From assembly GCA_027451345.1 (NCBI GenBank), contig DAIDJO010000020.1, forward strand, positions 1 through 42,683: 42,683 nucleotides of DNA, written 5' to 3'. Shown here one piece after another: positions 35,168-41,951 of this stretch. This stretch comes from Solirubrobacterales bacterium. GTDB lineage: Bacteria > Actinomycetota > Thermoleophilia > Solirubrobacterales > Solirubrobacteraceae. Numbering within the stretch: position 1 is the stretch's first letter; the number at the start of each line of letters is the position of its first letter. The notes beneath the pieces are model-generated. The model was not told the origin of the DNA, did no database searches, and saw only the letters and a program-made list of their open reading frames with translations. Made by a program: the position numbers and the translations under genes.

Positions 35168-36154
35168 TCAGGCCGACGGGCGGTCCGACCGTCGCGCGGC
35201 GAGGATGCCCGCCAGCTTGGCGGCGGTCGCCTCGTGCCGGCGCGTGACCTGGTCCCAGGTGAAGCGAATGGTCGGGAGGCCCGTCCTCAGCATGATGTCG
35301 ACGACCCGCGCGCGGTCCTGCTCGAAGGCCGGGCGCCAGTCCTCGGCGTGTGTCACCTCGCGGCCGTCGAGCTCGACGATCAGGCGGTGCTCGGGGAAGT
35401 AGGCGTCGACGCGCTCACCGCCGACGTGGACGTTGATCCGCGGCGTGGGGAGCCGGTGGCGGCGGCAGAGTCGCAGGAACGCGTTCTCGAGCTCGGAGCG
35501 GGTCGGCTGGCGCTGCGCCTCGCCGATCAGCTGCACGAGCGCGCGGTGCCCACGGTGGCGCGGGTTGCGGCGGGCCACATCCCGCAGCTGGCGGACCCCC
35601 AGCCCCGTGCGGTGGCGAAGGTCGTTGACGATTCGTGTCAGGTCGTGGTCGGACAGGCGGGGGGCGAGGTCGAGCGCCGTCCGCGCCGGGCTGGTGACGC
35701 GCAGTCCCTGCACGGTCCGGATGTCTCGCTGCAGCAGCGACGCGCTCCGGCGCACACGGAGTCCCGCGGGGCGGCGGTCGAGCGCGGCGATCAGCTCGAT
35801 CTCGGCGGGCCAGTCGCGGTCGCCCCGCCACAGGGCGAGGGCGACGAAGCCGGCGAGAGCCGATCGGGGTCCGGCCGCGAGGAGCGCGCCGTGGGCTCGC
35901 TCCTGTGGGGTGGTGGGGAGGTGCCCGACGGCGTAGACGCCGTGGTGGACGCGGAGGAGGGCGCCACGGACGACACGATGCTCGATGGCGCGATGGGTCA
36001 GGCCGAGCGTGTGCAGTTGCGCCGTGGTCACGTGCCCGCCCTGGCGGCGCGCGACCTCGGCGATGCGGTGGGCGGATTCCACACTCCGGTGTGGATTTGG
36101 CCCACCGCTCGAGGGCCCGGGGTCCTCGCGGGTGGGTCGGGATGACGGTGCCAT
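35168..36154 (-). CDS. AbiEi-like winged-helix plus DUF559/Vsr-like nuclease-fold protein
   Basis: The 328-residue protein has an N-terminal winged-helix segment (HVTTAQLHTLGLTHRAIEHR then VVRGALLRVHHGVYAVGHL, about residues 38-80), like the AbiEi antitoxin family. The C-terminal ~110 residues match DUF559: VDAYFPEHRLIVELDGREVT, then WRPAFEQDRARVVDIMLRTG and TIRFTWDQV, a PD-(D/E)xK/Vsr-like endonuclease core (Asp, Glu-x-Asp). Such fusions are frequent in actinobacteria and their function is unproven. No AbiEii toxin gene sits beside it. ATG 36154 is chosen because the domains begin soon after. Confidence 0.8.
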   Translation of the reverse strand: MAPSSRPTREDPGPSSGGPNPHRSVESAHRIAEVARRQGGHVTTAQLHTLGLTHRAIEHRVVRGALLRVHHGVYAVGHLPTTPQERAHGALLAAGPRSALAGFVALALWRGDRDWPAEIELIAALDRRPAGLRVRRSASLLQRDIRTVQGLRVTSPARTALDLAPRLSDHDLTRIVNDLRHRTGLGVRQLRDVARRNPRHRGHRALVQLIGEAQRQPTRSELENAFLRLCRRHRLPTPRINVHVGGERVDAYFPEHRLIVELDGREVTHAEDWRPAFEQDRARVVDIMLRTGLPTIRFTWDQVTRRHEATAAKLAGILAARRSDRPSA

Positions 36155-36196
36155 GATCAATAGAGGCGCGAACGGCCATCGCTTAACCCCCCCGAG

Positions 36197-36202
36197 TACG
36201 CT
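36197..36202 (+). promoter_or_regulatory. -10 box of ccdA (near-leaderless)
   Basis: TACGCT ends nine bases before ATG 36212. No Shine-Dalgarno is present; the leader would be two or three bases. Confidence 0.4.
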
Positions 36203-36211
36203 CACACCGCC

Positions 36212-36946
36212 ATGGATCCCGCTGCAGGCATCGGCATTCCGGTCGCGTTCGGCGCCGGACTGATCAGCTTCCTGTCGCCGTGCGTCCTGCCGCTCGTCCC
36301 CGGCTACCTCTCCTCCGTGGCCGGGGTCAAGACCACCGCCGAGCTCACCGCCCGGCGCGTGATCGGCCCGAGCCTCGCCTTCGTCGGCACCTTCAGCGCG
36401 ATCTTCATCGCCCTCGGTCTGCTCGGGCAGCAGGCGCTGCGCGGCGCTCTCACCGGGACCACGGCTCGCCAGGTCTCCGGCGCGATCGTCGTGCTCATGG
36501 GCGTGCTGTTCGTCCTCAGCCCCCTCATTCCCCGCATCGCGCGGGAGTGGCGCGTGCAGTCGCTGATGGACCGCGCCGGCGAATCCGGTCCCGTCCTCAC
36601 GGGCGTGGCCTTCGCCATCGCCTGGACGCCGTGTCAGGGGCCGACGCTCGGCGCGATCGTCGCGGCGACGGGCACCTCCTCGAGCGCCTTCCGCGGCGCC
36701 TTCCTCCTCGCCGTCTACTGCCTCGGCCTCGGCGTCCCGTTCCTGATCACGGGCCTGGCCTTTGGCAAGGTGACGACCGCGCTCAACGTGATCAAGCGCC
36801 ACTACCCGCTCGTCATCGGCACCGGCGGCGTCGTTCTGATCGGCATGGGGGTCCTCATCTGGACCGATCAGTTCGCCGTGCTCAACCAGCACGTGAGCCA
36901 CTGGTTGAGCGCCGTCGGCCTGCCGAACTTCAACGCCGACACGTAG
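36212..36946 (+). CDS. ccdA: Cytochrome c biogenesis protein CcdA (DsbD transmembrane family)
   Basis: CcdA carries electrons from cytoplasmic thioredoxin across the membrane to reduce extracytoplasmic disulfides, for example in apocytochrome c. The 244-residue protein has six hydrophobic spans. The two redox cysteines are placed correctly: SFLSPCVLPLVPGYLSSVAG in span 1 and IAWTPCQGPTLGAIV in span 4. No ResB/ResA genes are nearby. A hairpin follows the stop. The gene stands alone between divergent and PadR units. Confidence 0.93.
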   Translation: MDPAAGIGIPVAFGAGLISFLSPCVLPLVPGYLSSVAGVKTTAELTARRVIGPSLAFVGTFSAIFIALGLLGQQALRGALTGTTARQVSGAIVVLMGVLFVLSPLIPRIAREWRVQSLMDRAGESGPVLTGVAFAIAWTPCQGPTLGAIVAATGTSSSAFRGAFLLAVYCLGLGVPFLITGLAFGKVTTALNVIKRHYPLVIGTGGVVLIGMGVLIWTDQFAVLNQHVSHWLSAVGLPNFNADT

Positions 36947-36948
36947 CC

Positions 36949-36981
36949 CGGAGCGCTCGGCCCGCTGGCTCGAGCGCTCCG
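36949..36981 (+). terminator. Hairpin after ccdA
   Basis: CGGAGCGCTCG (36949-36959) and CGAGCGCTCCG (36971-36981) are perfect 11-base complements with an 11-base loop, starting three bases after the stop. Two further CAGCGCTCC copies follow at 36985-36993 and 37005-37013. Confidence 0.5.
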
Positions 36982-37020
36982 CTGCAGCGCTCCAACCCGC
37001 GCCGCAGCGCTCCGCCCCAC

Positions 37021-37057
37021 TTGACACCTAGCAAACCGAGGTATAGCATCGCTAGGT
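37021..37057 (+). promoter_or_regulatory. Consensus promoter and operator of padR, leaderless
   Basis: TTGACA (37021-37026), a 17-base spacer and TAGCAT (37044-37049) form a near-ideal promoter whose start point falls on ATG 37058. ACCTAGC (37026-37032) and GCTAGGT (37051-37057) form a perfect 7-bp inverted repeat flanking the -10, and TAGC-atc-GCTA (37044-37054) is a second, inner repeat. PadR proteins typically repress their own promoter. Confidence 0.7.
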
Positions 37058-37372
37058 ATGGAGGCCCAGGAGCTGAAGGGACACCTCGACGCGCTGATCC
37101 TCGCCGTGCTGGCGCGCGAGCCGCTGCACGGCTACGCGGTCATCGAGGCGCTGAAGGCCCGCAGCGGCGGCCGCCTCGCGCTGCCCGAGGGCACCGTCTA
37201 TCCGGCGCTGCACCGGTTGGAGGCCGGCGGCCTGCTGAGCAGCGAATGGTCGACGGCGAGCGGCCGCCGCCGCCGCGTCTACCGGATCACCCGGCGCGGG
37301 GAGCGGGAGCTCGGCGTCCGCCGGGACCGCTGGCGCGCCTTCTCCACGACGATCGACGCGGTGCTCGCATGA
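37058..37372 (+). CDS. PadR-family transcriptional regulator
   Basis: The 104-residue protein is a short PadR: LKGHLDALILAVLAREPLHG, then GYAVIEALKARSGGRLALPE and GTVYPALHRLEAGGLLSSEW, the winged helix with the family G-T-V/L-Y-P-A-L. The wing is SGRRRRVYRITRRGERELG. The small size means dimerisation uses only the last helix. The stop overlaps the next gene by four bases, an arrangement common for PadR plus a membrane partner. It probably represses its own operon at 37021-37057. Confidence 0.93.
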   Translation: MEAQELKGHLDALILAVLAREPLHGYAVIEALKARSGGRLALPEGTVYPALHRLEAGGLLSSEWSTASGRRRRVYRITRRGERELGVRRDRWRAFSTTIDAVLA

Positions 37373-38241
37373 CCTACCTCGACGCCCTCGCCGCCGAACT
37401 GGCCGCCGCCGGACTCCCGGCCGCCCGCCGCCGGCGCATCCTCGCCGAGTTCGCCGAACACCGCCACGAGAACCCGGAGGCCGAGCTCGGCGCGCCGCGC
37501 GCGCTCGCGCGGCAGTTCGCCGACGAGCTCGGCACGCGGCTCGCCCGCGCGGCCGCCGTCCGCGTCTTCTCGGTGCTCGCCGTCGCCGCGGTGACGCTCG
37601 CCGGGATGATCCTGGCCGTCGGCCGGATGCGGGGGCTCGCTCTCTCGGCCCAGAACCGCACCGCAACGCCCGGGTGGGCCGCGGCGCTGGTGCTCGTCTC
37701 GTTCCTCGCCGGCGAGGTCGCGCTCGCCGCCGGCGGGACGGGCCTCCTGCGCGCCTGGTGGCTGCGCGGGCGCCCGGTGATCAACGGCCGCGAGGCGACG
37801 GTGCTCCTGCGCCGGGCCGTCGTGGGCGCGGCGGCCGGCGCCGTCACGCTCCTCGCGCTGCCCACCCTCGCCCTGGCCGATCCCCGCGCGGCCGGCGGCG
37901 CGTGGTCGGCCGCCGCCTGGGCGCTCACCGGGTGCGGGTTGCTCGCGCTCGCCGCCCTCGTCCCGACGCTGCGCGCGGCGCGGCGCCTGCGCCCGGCGCC
38001 CGACGGGCCCGTCGGCGACCTCAGGGAGGACCTCGGCCCGTGGGTGCCGACCGGTCTCACCCCGGCGCGGATCGCCTGGTTGGTCGCGCTCGCCATCGTG
38101 GTCGTCGTCGGCGGGGTCGGCGCGGCGGCGCACGACCCGTTCGACGGCGTGGCGCGCGGTCTGGCCGACGCGGCCGCCTGCCTGGTCGGCTACGGTGCCC
38201 TCGGGCGGTACCTGGGGCTCCGGCCGGCCACCGGCCGGTAG
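37369..38241 (+). CDS. PadR-coupled membrane protein (HAAS/DUF1700-like N-terminus)
   Basis: The 290-residue protein opens with a short cytoplasmic helical domain (LDALAAELAAAGLPAARRRR, then ILAEFAEHRHENPEA and GAPRALARQFADELG), like the HAAS/DUF1700 domains encoded beside PadR genes. About six hydrophobic spans follow, including VFSVLAVAAVTLAGMILAVG and IAWLVALAIVVVVGGVG. No enzymatic motif is seen. The ATG lies inside the padR stop. Related pairs respond to envelope stress or antibiotics in other bacteria, but the signal here is unknown. Confidence 0.7.
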   Translation: MTYLDALAAELAAAGLPAARRRRILAEFAEHRHENPEAELGAPRALARQFADELGTRLARAAAVRVFSVLAVAAVTLAGMILAVGRMRGLALSAQNRTATPGWAAALVLVSFLAGEVALAAGGTGLLRAWWLRGRPVINGREATVLLRRAVVGAAAGAVTLLALPTLALADPRAAGGAWSAAAWALTGCGLLALAALVPTLRAARRLRPAPDGPVGDLREDLGPWVPTGLTPARIAWLVALAIVVVVGGVGAAAHDPFDGVARGLADAAACLVGYGALGRYLGLRPATGR

Positions 38242-38256
38242 TCTTCCGCGGCGACG

Positions 38257-40152
38257 GTGTCGCCGACGATCCCGATCCCTCCGCACGACAGGCCGCTCAC
38301 CGGCGGATCGCCCTTCCCGGCGATCGCTGACTACGCGTTCCTCTCCAACTGCCACACCGGTGCGCTCGTGGCGCCGGACGGCAGCGTCGAGTGGATGGGC
38401 GCGCCGCGCTTCGACGCGCCGTCGGTGTTCGGCGCGCTGCTCGACCGTCGCGCCGGGTCGTTCCGCGTCGGTCCCTACGGAATGGTCGTGCCGCTCACGG
38501 TGCGCTACGTCCCCGGCACGATGGTGCTCGAGACGACCTGGTTGACGCCCTCGGGCTGGATGGTCGTGCGGGACGGCCTGACGATCGGGCCGTGGAAGGA
38601 CGATCACGACCACGGCGACGAGCGGCACACCCGCCCGCCCACCGACCAGGACGCCGACCACATGCTCGTCCGCGTGATCGAGTGCGTCCAGGGCAGCGTC
38701 CAGGTCGAGGTGATCTGCGAGCCGATGTTCCACTACGGCAGCGAGCCGGCGGAGTGGACCCTGCGGGACGGGAACTGGGGCCGGGCCGAGGCGACCTGCT
38801 CCTCGGGCGAGCGCTTCGCCCTGCACTCCGACCTGCGGCTGGGGATCGAGGGCAGCCGCGCCCGCGCCCGTCACACGCTGGTCGAGGGCGAGCGTCGCTA
38901 TGTCGCGCTCGGCTGGTCGAGCGGGATCGACGGACCGCGCGACCTCCAGGACGCCGAGGACCGCCTCCTCTACACCGAGCACTACTGGCGCGACTGGCTC
39001 GCCGGCGGCCGCTTCCCGGACCACCGCTGGCGCGGGCATCTCCACCGCTCCGCGCTGACGCTGAAGGGTCTCACCTACGCTCCCACCGGCGCGACCGTCG
39101 CCGCGCTCACCACCTCCCTGCCCGAGACCCCGCACGGCGAGCGCAACTGGGACTACCGCTACTGCTGGATGCGCGACGCGACCTTCACCCTCTGGGGCCT
39201 GCACGCGCTCGGCTTCGACTGGGAGGCCGACGACTTCATGCAGTTCGTGGCCGATCTGGACCGCAACGAGGACGGCGCCCTGCAGATCATGTACGCGGTC
39301 GGCGGCGAGCGGGAGCTGGCGGAGTCGACCCTGGATCACCTCGCCGGCTATGAGGGCGCCCGCCCCGTCCGCATCGGCAACGGCGCCTACAACCAGCGCC
39401 AGAACGACGTCTTCGGCGCCGTCCTCGACTCGATCTACCTGCACACCAAGCAGGGCGGCCACATCCCGCAGCGGCTCTGGGACGTCATCCAGGCCCAGGT
39501 GACGTGTGCGATCGCCGTCTGGGACCAACCGGACCAGGGCATCTGGGAGGCGCGGGGCGAGCCCAAGCACTACGTCTCGTCGAAGCTGATGTGCTGGGTG
39601 GCGGCCGATCGCGGTGCTCGGCTGGCCGAGCGCGAGGGTGAGATGGAGCTCGCCGCGGAGTGGCAGGGGGTGGCCGACCGGATCCGCGAGGACATCCTCG
39701 CCCGCGGCGTGTCGGAGCGGGGCGTCTTCCGCCAGCACTACGACACCGACGCGCTCGACGCCTCGACGCTGCTCATCCCGCTCAACCGCTTTCTGCCGCC
39801 GGACGACGAGCGCGTGCGCAACACCGTGCTGGCCATCGCCGAGGAGCTGACCCAGGACGGCCTCGTCCTGCGCTACCGGACGGAGGAGACCGACGCCGGC
39901 CTCTCCGGGGAGGAGGGCACCTTCCTCATCTGCTCGTTCTGGCTGGTCTCCGCGCTGTCGGAGATCGGGGAGCAGGAGCGCGCGGCGATGCTCTGCGAGC
40001 GCCTGCTCTCGCACGCCTCGTCGCTCGGACTCTACGCCGAGGAGCTCGACGTGCGCAGCGGCCGGCATCTCGGCAACTTCCCCCAGGCGTTCACCCATCT
40101 GGCCCTGATCAACGCGGTGCTCCACGTGATCACCGACGAGCAGCGCGACTAG
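38257..40152 (+). CDS. Glycoside hydrolase family 15 enzyme (glucoamylase/trehalase-type)
   Basis: The 631-residue cytoplasmic protein (no signal peptide) has the GH15 layout. The N-terminal beta-sandwich includes ADYAFLSNCHTGALVAPDGS and VEWMGAPRFDAPSVFGALLD. The (alpha/alpha)6 barrel includes RNWDYRYCWMRDATFTLWGL, RIGNGAYNQRQNDVFGAVLD, and GLSGEEGTFLICSFWLVSAL with the second catalytic Glu region. Actinobacterial members of this size are often trehalases or glucoamylase-like enzymes; the substrate cannot be decided here. The start is GTG 38257. The TAG stop overlaps the stop of the convergent NUDIX gene within CTAG (40149-40152). Confidence 0.9.
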   Translation: MSPTIPIPPHDRPLTGGSPFPAIADYAFLSNCHTGALVAPDGSVEWMGAPRFDAPSVFGALLDRRAGSFRVGPYGMVVPLTVRYVPGTMVLETTWLTPSGWMVVRDGLTIGPWKDDHDHGDERHTRPPTDQDADHMLVRVIECVQGSVQVEVICEPMFHYGSEPAEWTLRDGNWGRAEATCSSGERFALHSDLRLGIEGSRARARHTLVEGERRYVALGWSSGIDGPRDLQDAEDRLLYTEHYWRDWLAGGRFPDHRWRGHLHRSALTLKGLTYAPTGATVAALTTSLPETPHGERNWDYRYCWMRDATFTLWGLHALGFDWEADDFMQFVADLDRNEDGALQIMYAVGGERELAESTLDHLAGYEGARPVRIGNGAYNQRQNDVFGAVLDSIYLHTKQGGHIPQRLWDVIQAQVTCAIAVWDQPDQGIWEARGEPKHYVSSKLMCWVAADRGARLAEREGEMELAAEWQGVADRIREDILARGVSERGVFRQHYDTDALDASTLLIPLNRFLPPDDERVRNTVLAIAEELTQDGLVLRYRTEETDAGLSGEEGTFLICSFWLVSALSEIGEQERAAMLCERLLSHASSLGLYAEELDVRSGRHLGNFPQAFTHLALINAVLHVITDEQRD

Positions 40153-40712
40153 TCGAGCACGATTCGCGCGTGCTCGCCGCTGCCCACGATGCGCGGCTCG
40201 AGCGGCCGGATCGCGTGGGCGTGGGCGCGGGCGTGCGCGAGCGCCTCGGTGACGCCGGCGAACCTCGCCAGCTGCTCGAGCTGGCGCCGGGTCGGGAAGG
40301 CGAGCTGGAACTCGCCTGCCTCCGCCGCGCGCAGCGCCTCCGCCGGCCGCACCCAGCGGCACGCGACGATCTCGACCCCGTCCACCCGCGGCTCGGCGTT
40401 CGGCGGCGCGACGGCGAGGTAGAACCACGTGTCGAAGCGGATCGGTGACTGCGCCGGGGTGATCCAGCGGGCGTGGGGCACGAGCTCGGCCTCGGCGGGG
40501 AGCCGCACCGCGGCCTCCTCCTCGAGCTCCCGAACCGCGGCGGCGCGCAACCCGGACTGGCCGGGCCCGTCGGCCGGGTCGACGGCCCCGCCGGGGAAGA
40601 CCCAGTGACCGGCCATGAAGCGGGCCTCGGGCGTGCGCTGGACCATCAGGAGCTCGAGGCGCGCCCCGTCCCCGCGCAGCAGGATCACGGTTGCGGCGGG
40701 TCGCGGGGTCAC
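40149..40712 (-). CDS. NUDIX hydrolase
   Basis: The 187-residue protein has the NUDIX core: [35 protein letters not shown], then the Nudix box region [15 protein letters not shown], in which R-E-L-x-E-E is kept and the Gly near the end is Ala. A longer insert between the first Gly pair and the box ([11 protein letters not shown]) is typical of the NUDT7/NUDT19-like coenzyme-A and broad pyrophosphohydrolases. The start is GTG 40712, eight bases after a -10. The gene is divergent from rubredoxin. Confidence 0.85.
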   Translation of the reverse strand: MTPRPAATVILLRGDGARLELLMVQRTPEARFMAGHWVFPGGAVDPADGPGQSGLRAAAVRELEEEAAVRLPAEAELVPHARWITPAQSPIRFDTWFYLAVAPPNAEPRVDGVEIVACRWVRPAEALRAAEAGEFQLAFPTRRQLEQLARFAGVTEALAHARAHAHAIRPLEPRIVGSGEHARIVLD

Positions 40713-40720
40713 ACCGGACC

Positions 40721-40726
40721 ACGCTA
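40721..40726 (-). promoter_or_regulatory. -10 box of the NUDIX gene (leaderless)
   Basis: TAGCGT on the minus strand (40726 to 40721) ends eight bases before GTG 40712. No Shine-Dalgarno is present. Confidence 0.45.
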
Positions 40727-40739
40727 GCGCCCCCTCGGC

Positions 40740-40745
40740 TAACCT
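40740..40745 (+). promoter_or_regulatory. -10 box of the rubredoxin gene (leaderless)
   Basis: TAACCT ends seven bases before GTG 40753. GAGGGG between them is too close to the start to act as a normal Shine-Dalgarno. It lies back to back with the NUDIX -10, with 13 bases between them. Confidence 0.45.
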
Positions 40746-40752
40746 GCGAGGG

Positions 40753-40914
40753 GTGAAGTACATCTGCGAGTCCTGCGGCTACATCTATGACCCCGAGGAG
40801 GGGGACCCGGACGGCGGGATCCCGGCGGGGACGGCGTTCGAGGACATCCCCGAGTCCTGGTTCTGCCCGGTCTGCGGCGCGCGCAAGGTCGACTTCACGC
40901 CCTGGGACGAGTGA
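40753..40914 (+). CDS. Rubredoxin
   Basis: A 53-residue one-iron electron carrier. The two Cys-x2-Cys pairs that hold the iron are present in [17 protein letters not shown] (about residues 5 and 8) and [14 protein letters not shown] (about 38 and 41). The gene starts at GTG 40753. Rubredoxins of this type supply electrons to alkane hydroxylases or oxygen-detoxifying proteins; no partner is adjacent. The stop is followed by a 60-base convergent gap. Confidence 0.95.
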   Translation: MKYICESCGYIYDPEEGDPDGGIPAGTAFEDIPESWFCPVCGARKVDFTPWDE

Positions 40915-40974
40915 GCGCCCTCGCCGGGTCGGGACCGCACGCGCGCGGCTCGCGCACCCGCCGGGCTCCCGTCC

Positions 40975-41187
40975 TCACTCGAGCACGACCAGGACGTCGC
41001 CCTGAGAGACGGGCTGGCCCTCGTGGCAGCGGATCTCCGTGACGACGCCGGAGTGCTCGGCCTCGACGGGCATCTCCATCTTCATCGACTCGAGGAGCAC
41101 GACGACGTCACCCTCCTCGACGGTGTCACCGACCTCGACCTCGATCGTCCAGATCGTGCCGGTGATGTGGGCTACGACGTCAGGCAA
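40975..41187 (-). CDS. Stand-alone biotinyl/lipoyl-domain protein (BCCP-like)
   Basis: The 70-residue protein is one biotinyl-type beta-barrel. The modification Lys lies in LLESMKMEMPVEAEHSGVV, close to the E-A/S-M-K-M biotin motif. The C-terminus EGQPVSQGDVLVVLE completes the fold. Such small carriers serve acyl-CoA carboxylases as separate biotin carrier subunits; no carboxylase gene is in the window. The start codon is TTG 41187, with GAGGAG seven bases upstream. TATGCT (41231-41226, minus strand) may be the -10. Confidence 0.88.
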   Translation of the reverse strand: MPDVVAHITGTIWTIEVEVGDTVEEGDVVVLLESMKMEMPVEAEHSGVVTEIRCHEGQPVSQGDVLVVLE

Positions 41188-41541
41188 CGGGCGCTCCTCG
41201 TCTCGACTTGCAGGGGACGGCGGGCAGCATAGTCAGCCCGCGACCTGCGCGCGCGTCGCGCCCACCGCGGGGACGCCGTTGGCCGCAAATTGCGGTCTCC
41301 GTCCGGGCACTGTTATTGACTACCTGGCGCAGGATCCGACGTTGTCCAATCGAGGATCGTTCGATGAATGGCTCAGGGCTGTTCGTGAGTTCGTGCAGTC
41401 GCCGGGAGCTCGCTCGGCGGAGGTCCGCGGGTCGCTTCTGGACCAGGCAGAATCTGCTCTGGTTCCTTGGCCGGCTCGCCGGGCCGTCACGGCGCTCGCT
41501 CCGGTGACCCACTGCGCATGCCGGTGTCGTAGGCTGCTGGT
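41188..41541 (+). other. 354-base intergenic region, no convincing gene
   Basis: The region holds the biotinyl gene's promoter at the left and TAGGCT (41530-41535) before the next gene at the right. The middle is less GC-rich. Around 41320-41470 a plus-strand frame reads VIDYLAQDPTLSNRGSFDEW and continues with protein-like composition to a TGA at 41545. It lacks a credible start codon, so it may be the remnant of a lost gene. TATTGACTACC near 41312 contains a -35-like TTGACT. Confidence 0.35.
41530..41535 (+). promoter_or_regulatory. -10 box of gene 41542 (leaderless)
   Basis: TAGGCT ends six bases before GTG 41542. No Shine-Dalgarno is present. Confidence 0.45.
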
Positions 41542-41940
41542 GTGACACCGGAGGAGAGCCCGTCGCCCGATCTGGACCTCGTCGCCGCGGCCCTGCGGGC
41601 GGACCTCAGCGACATCGCGGCGTTCGTGGAAGGCCTCGCCACCCGCCTGGAGCTGGCGTTGCCCGGTCTCGTGCAGGTCAAGCGCGTCCGCAGCGGCCTG
41701 CGCGGCCCCCGCCTCGTCAGCGAGATCGCCGTCGATGCGGGCGACGAGCGCCTGACGCTGCGGCGGGACGGAGGGCGGATCCAGACGTCGCGCGCCCGTC
41801 TCTCCGGTGGCATCGTGATCCGGACCGAGGCGCTCGACATCGAGACCTGGCTCACGGCGCTGGCGGTCGCGGTGGCCGCTCAGGCGCAGCGCAGCGAGCA
41901 GACCCGGGTGGCGCTGCAGCAGCTGGTACTCGACCGATAG
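41542..41940 (+). CDS. Protein of unknown function paired with YbjQ-like gene
   Basis: The 132-residue protein starts at GTG 41542. It has a helical N-terminus ([20 protein letters not shown]), a beta-rich middle (SEIAVDAGDERLTLRRDGGR) and a helical end (WLTALAVAVAAQAQRSEQTR). No transmembrane span, Cys or signal peptide is seen. I do not recognise the family. It lies 11 bases upstream of the YbjQ-like gene and is probably cotranscribed with it. Confidence 0.7.
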   Translation: MTPEESPSPDLDLVAAALRADLSDIAAFVEGLATRLELALPGLVQVKRVRSGLRGPRLVSEIAVDAGDERLTLRRDGGRIQTSRARLSGGIVIRTEALDIETWLTALAVAVAAQAQRSEQTRVALQQLVLDR

Positions 41941-41951
41941 GAGCAAGCGGC

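Noticed and set aside
37279-40722. Very long open frame (1147 codons) on the minus strand opposite the GH15 gene
   Set aside because: It is a high-GC shadow: the plus strand has clear GH15 and PadR-partner proteins, and the minus reading is low-complexity Arg/Gly/Ala.
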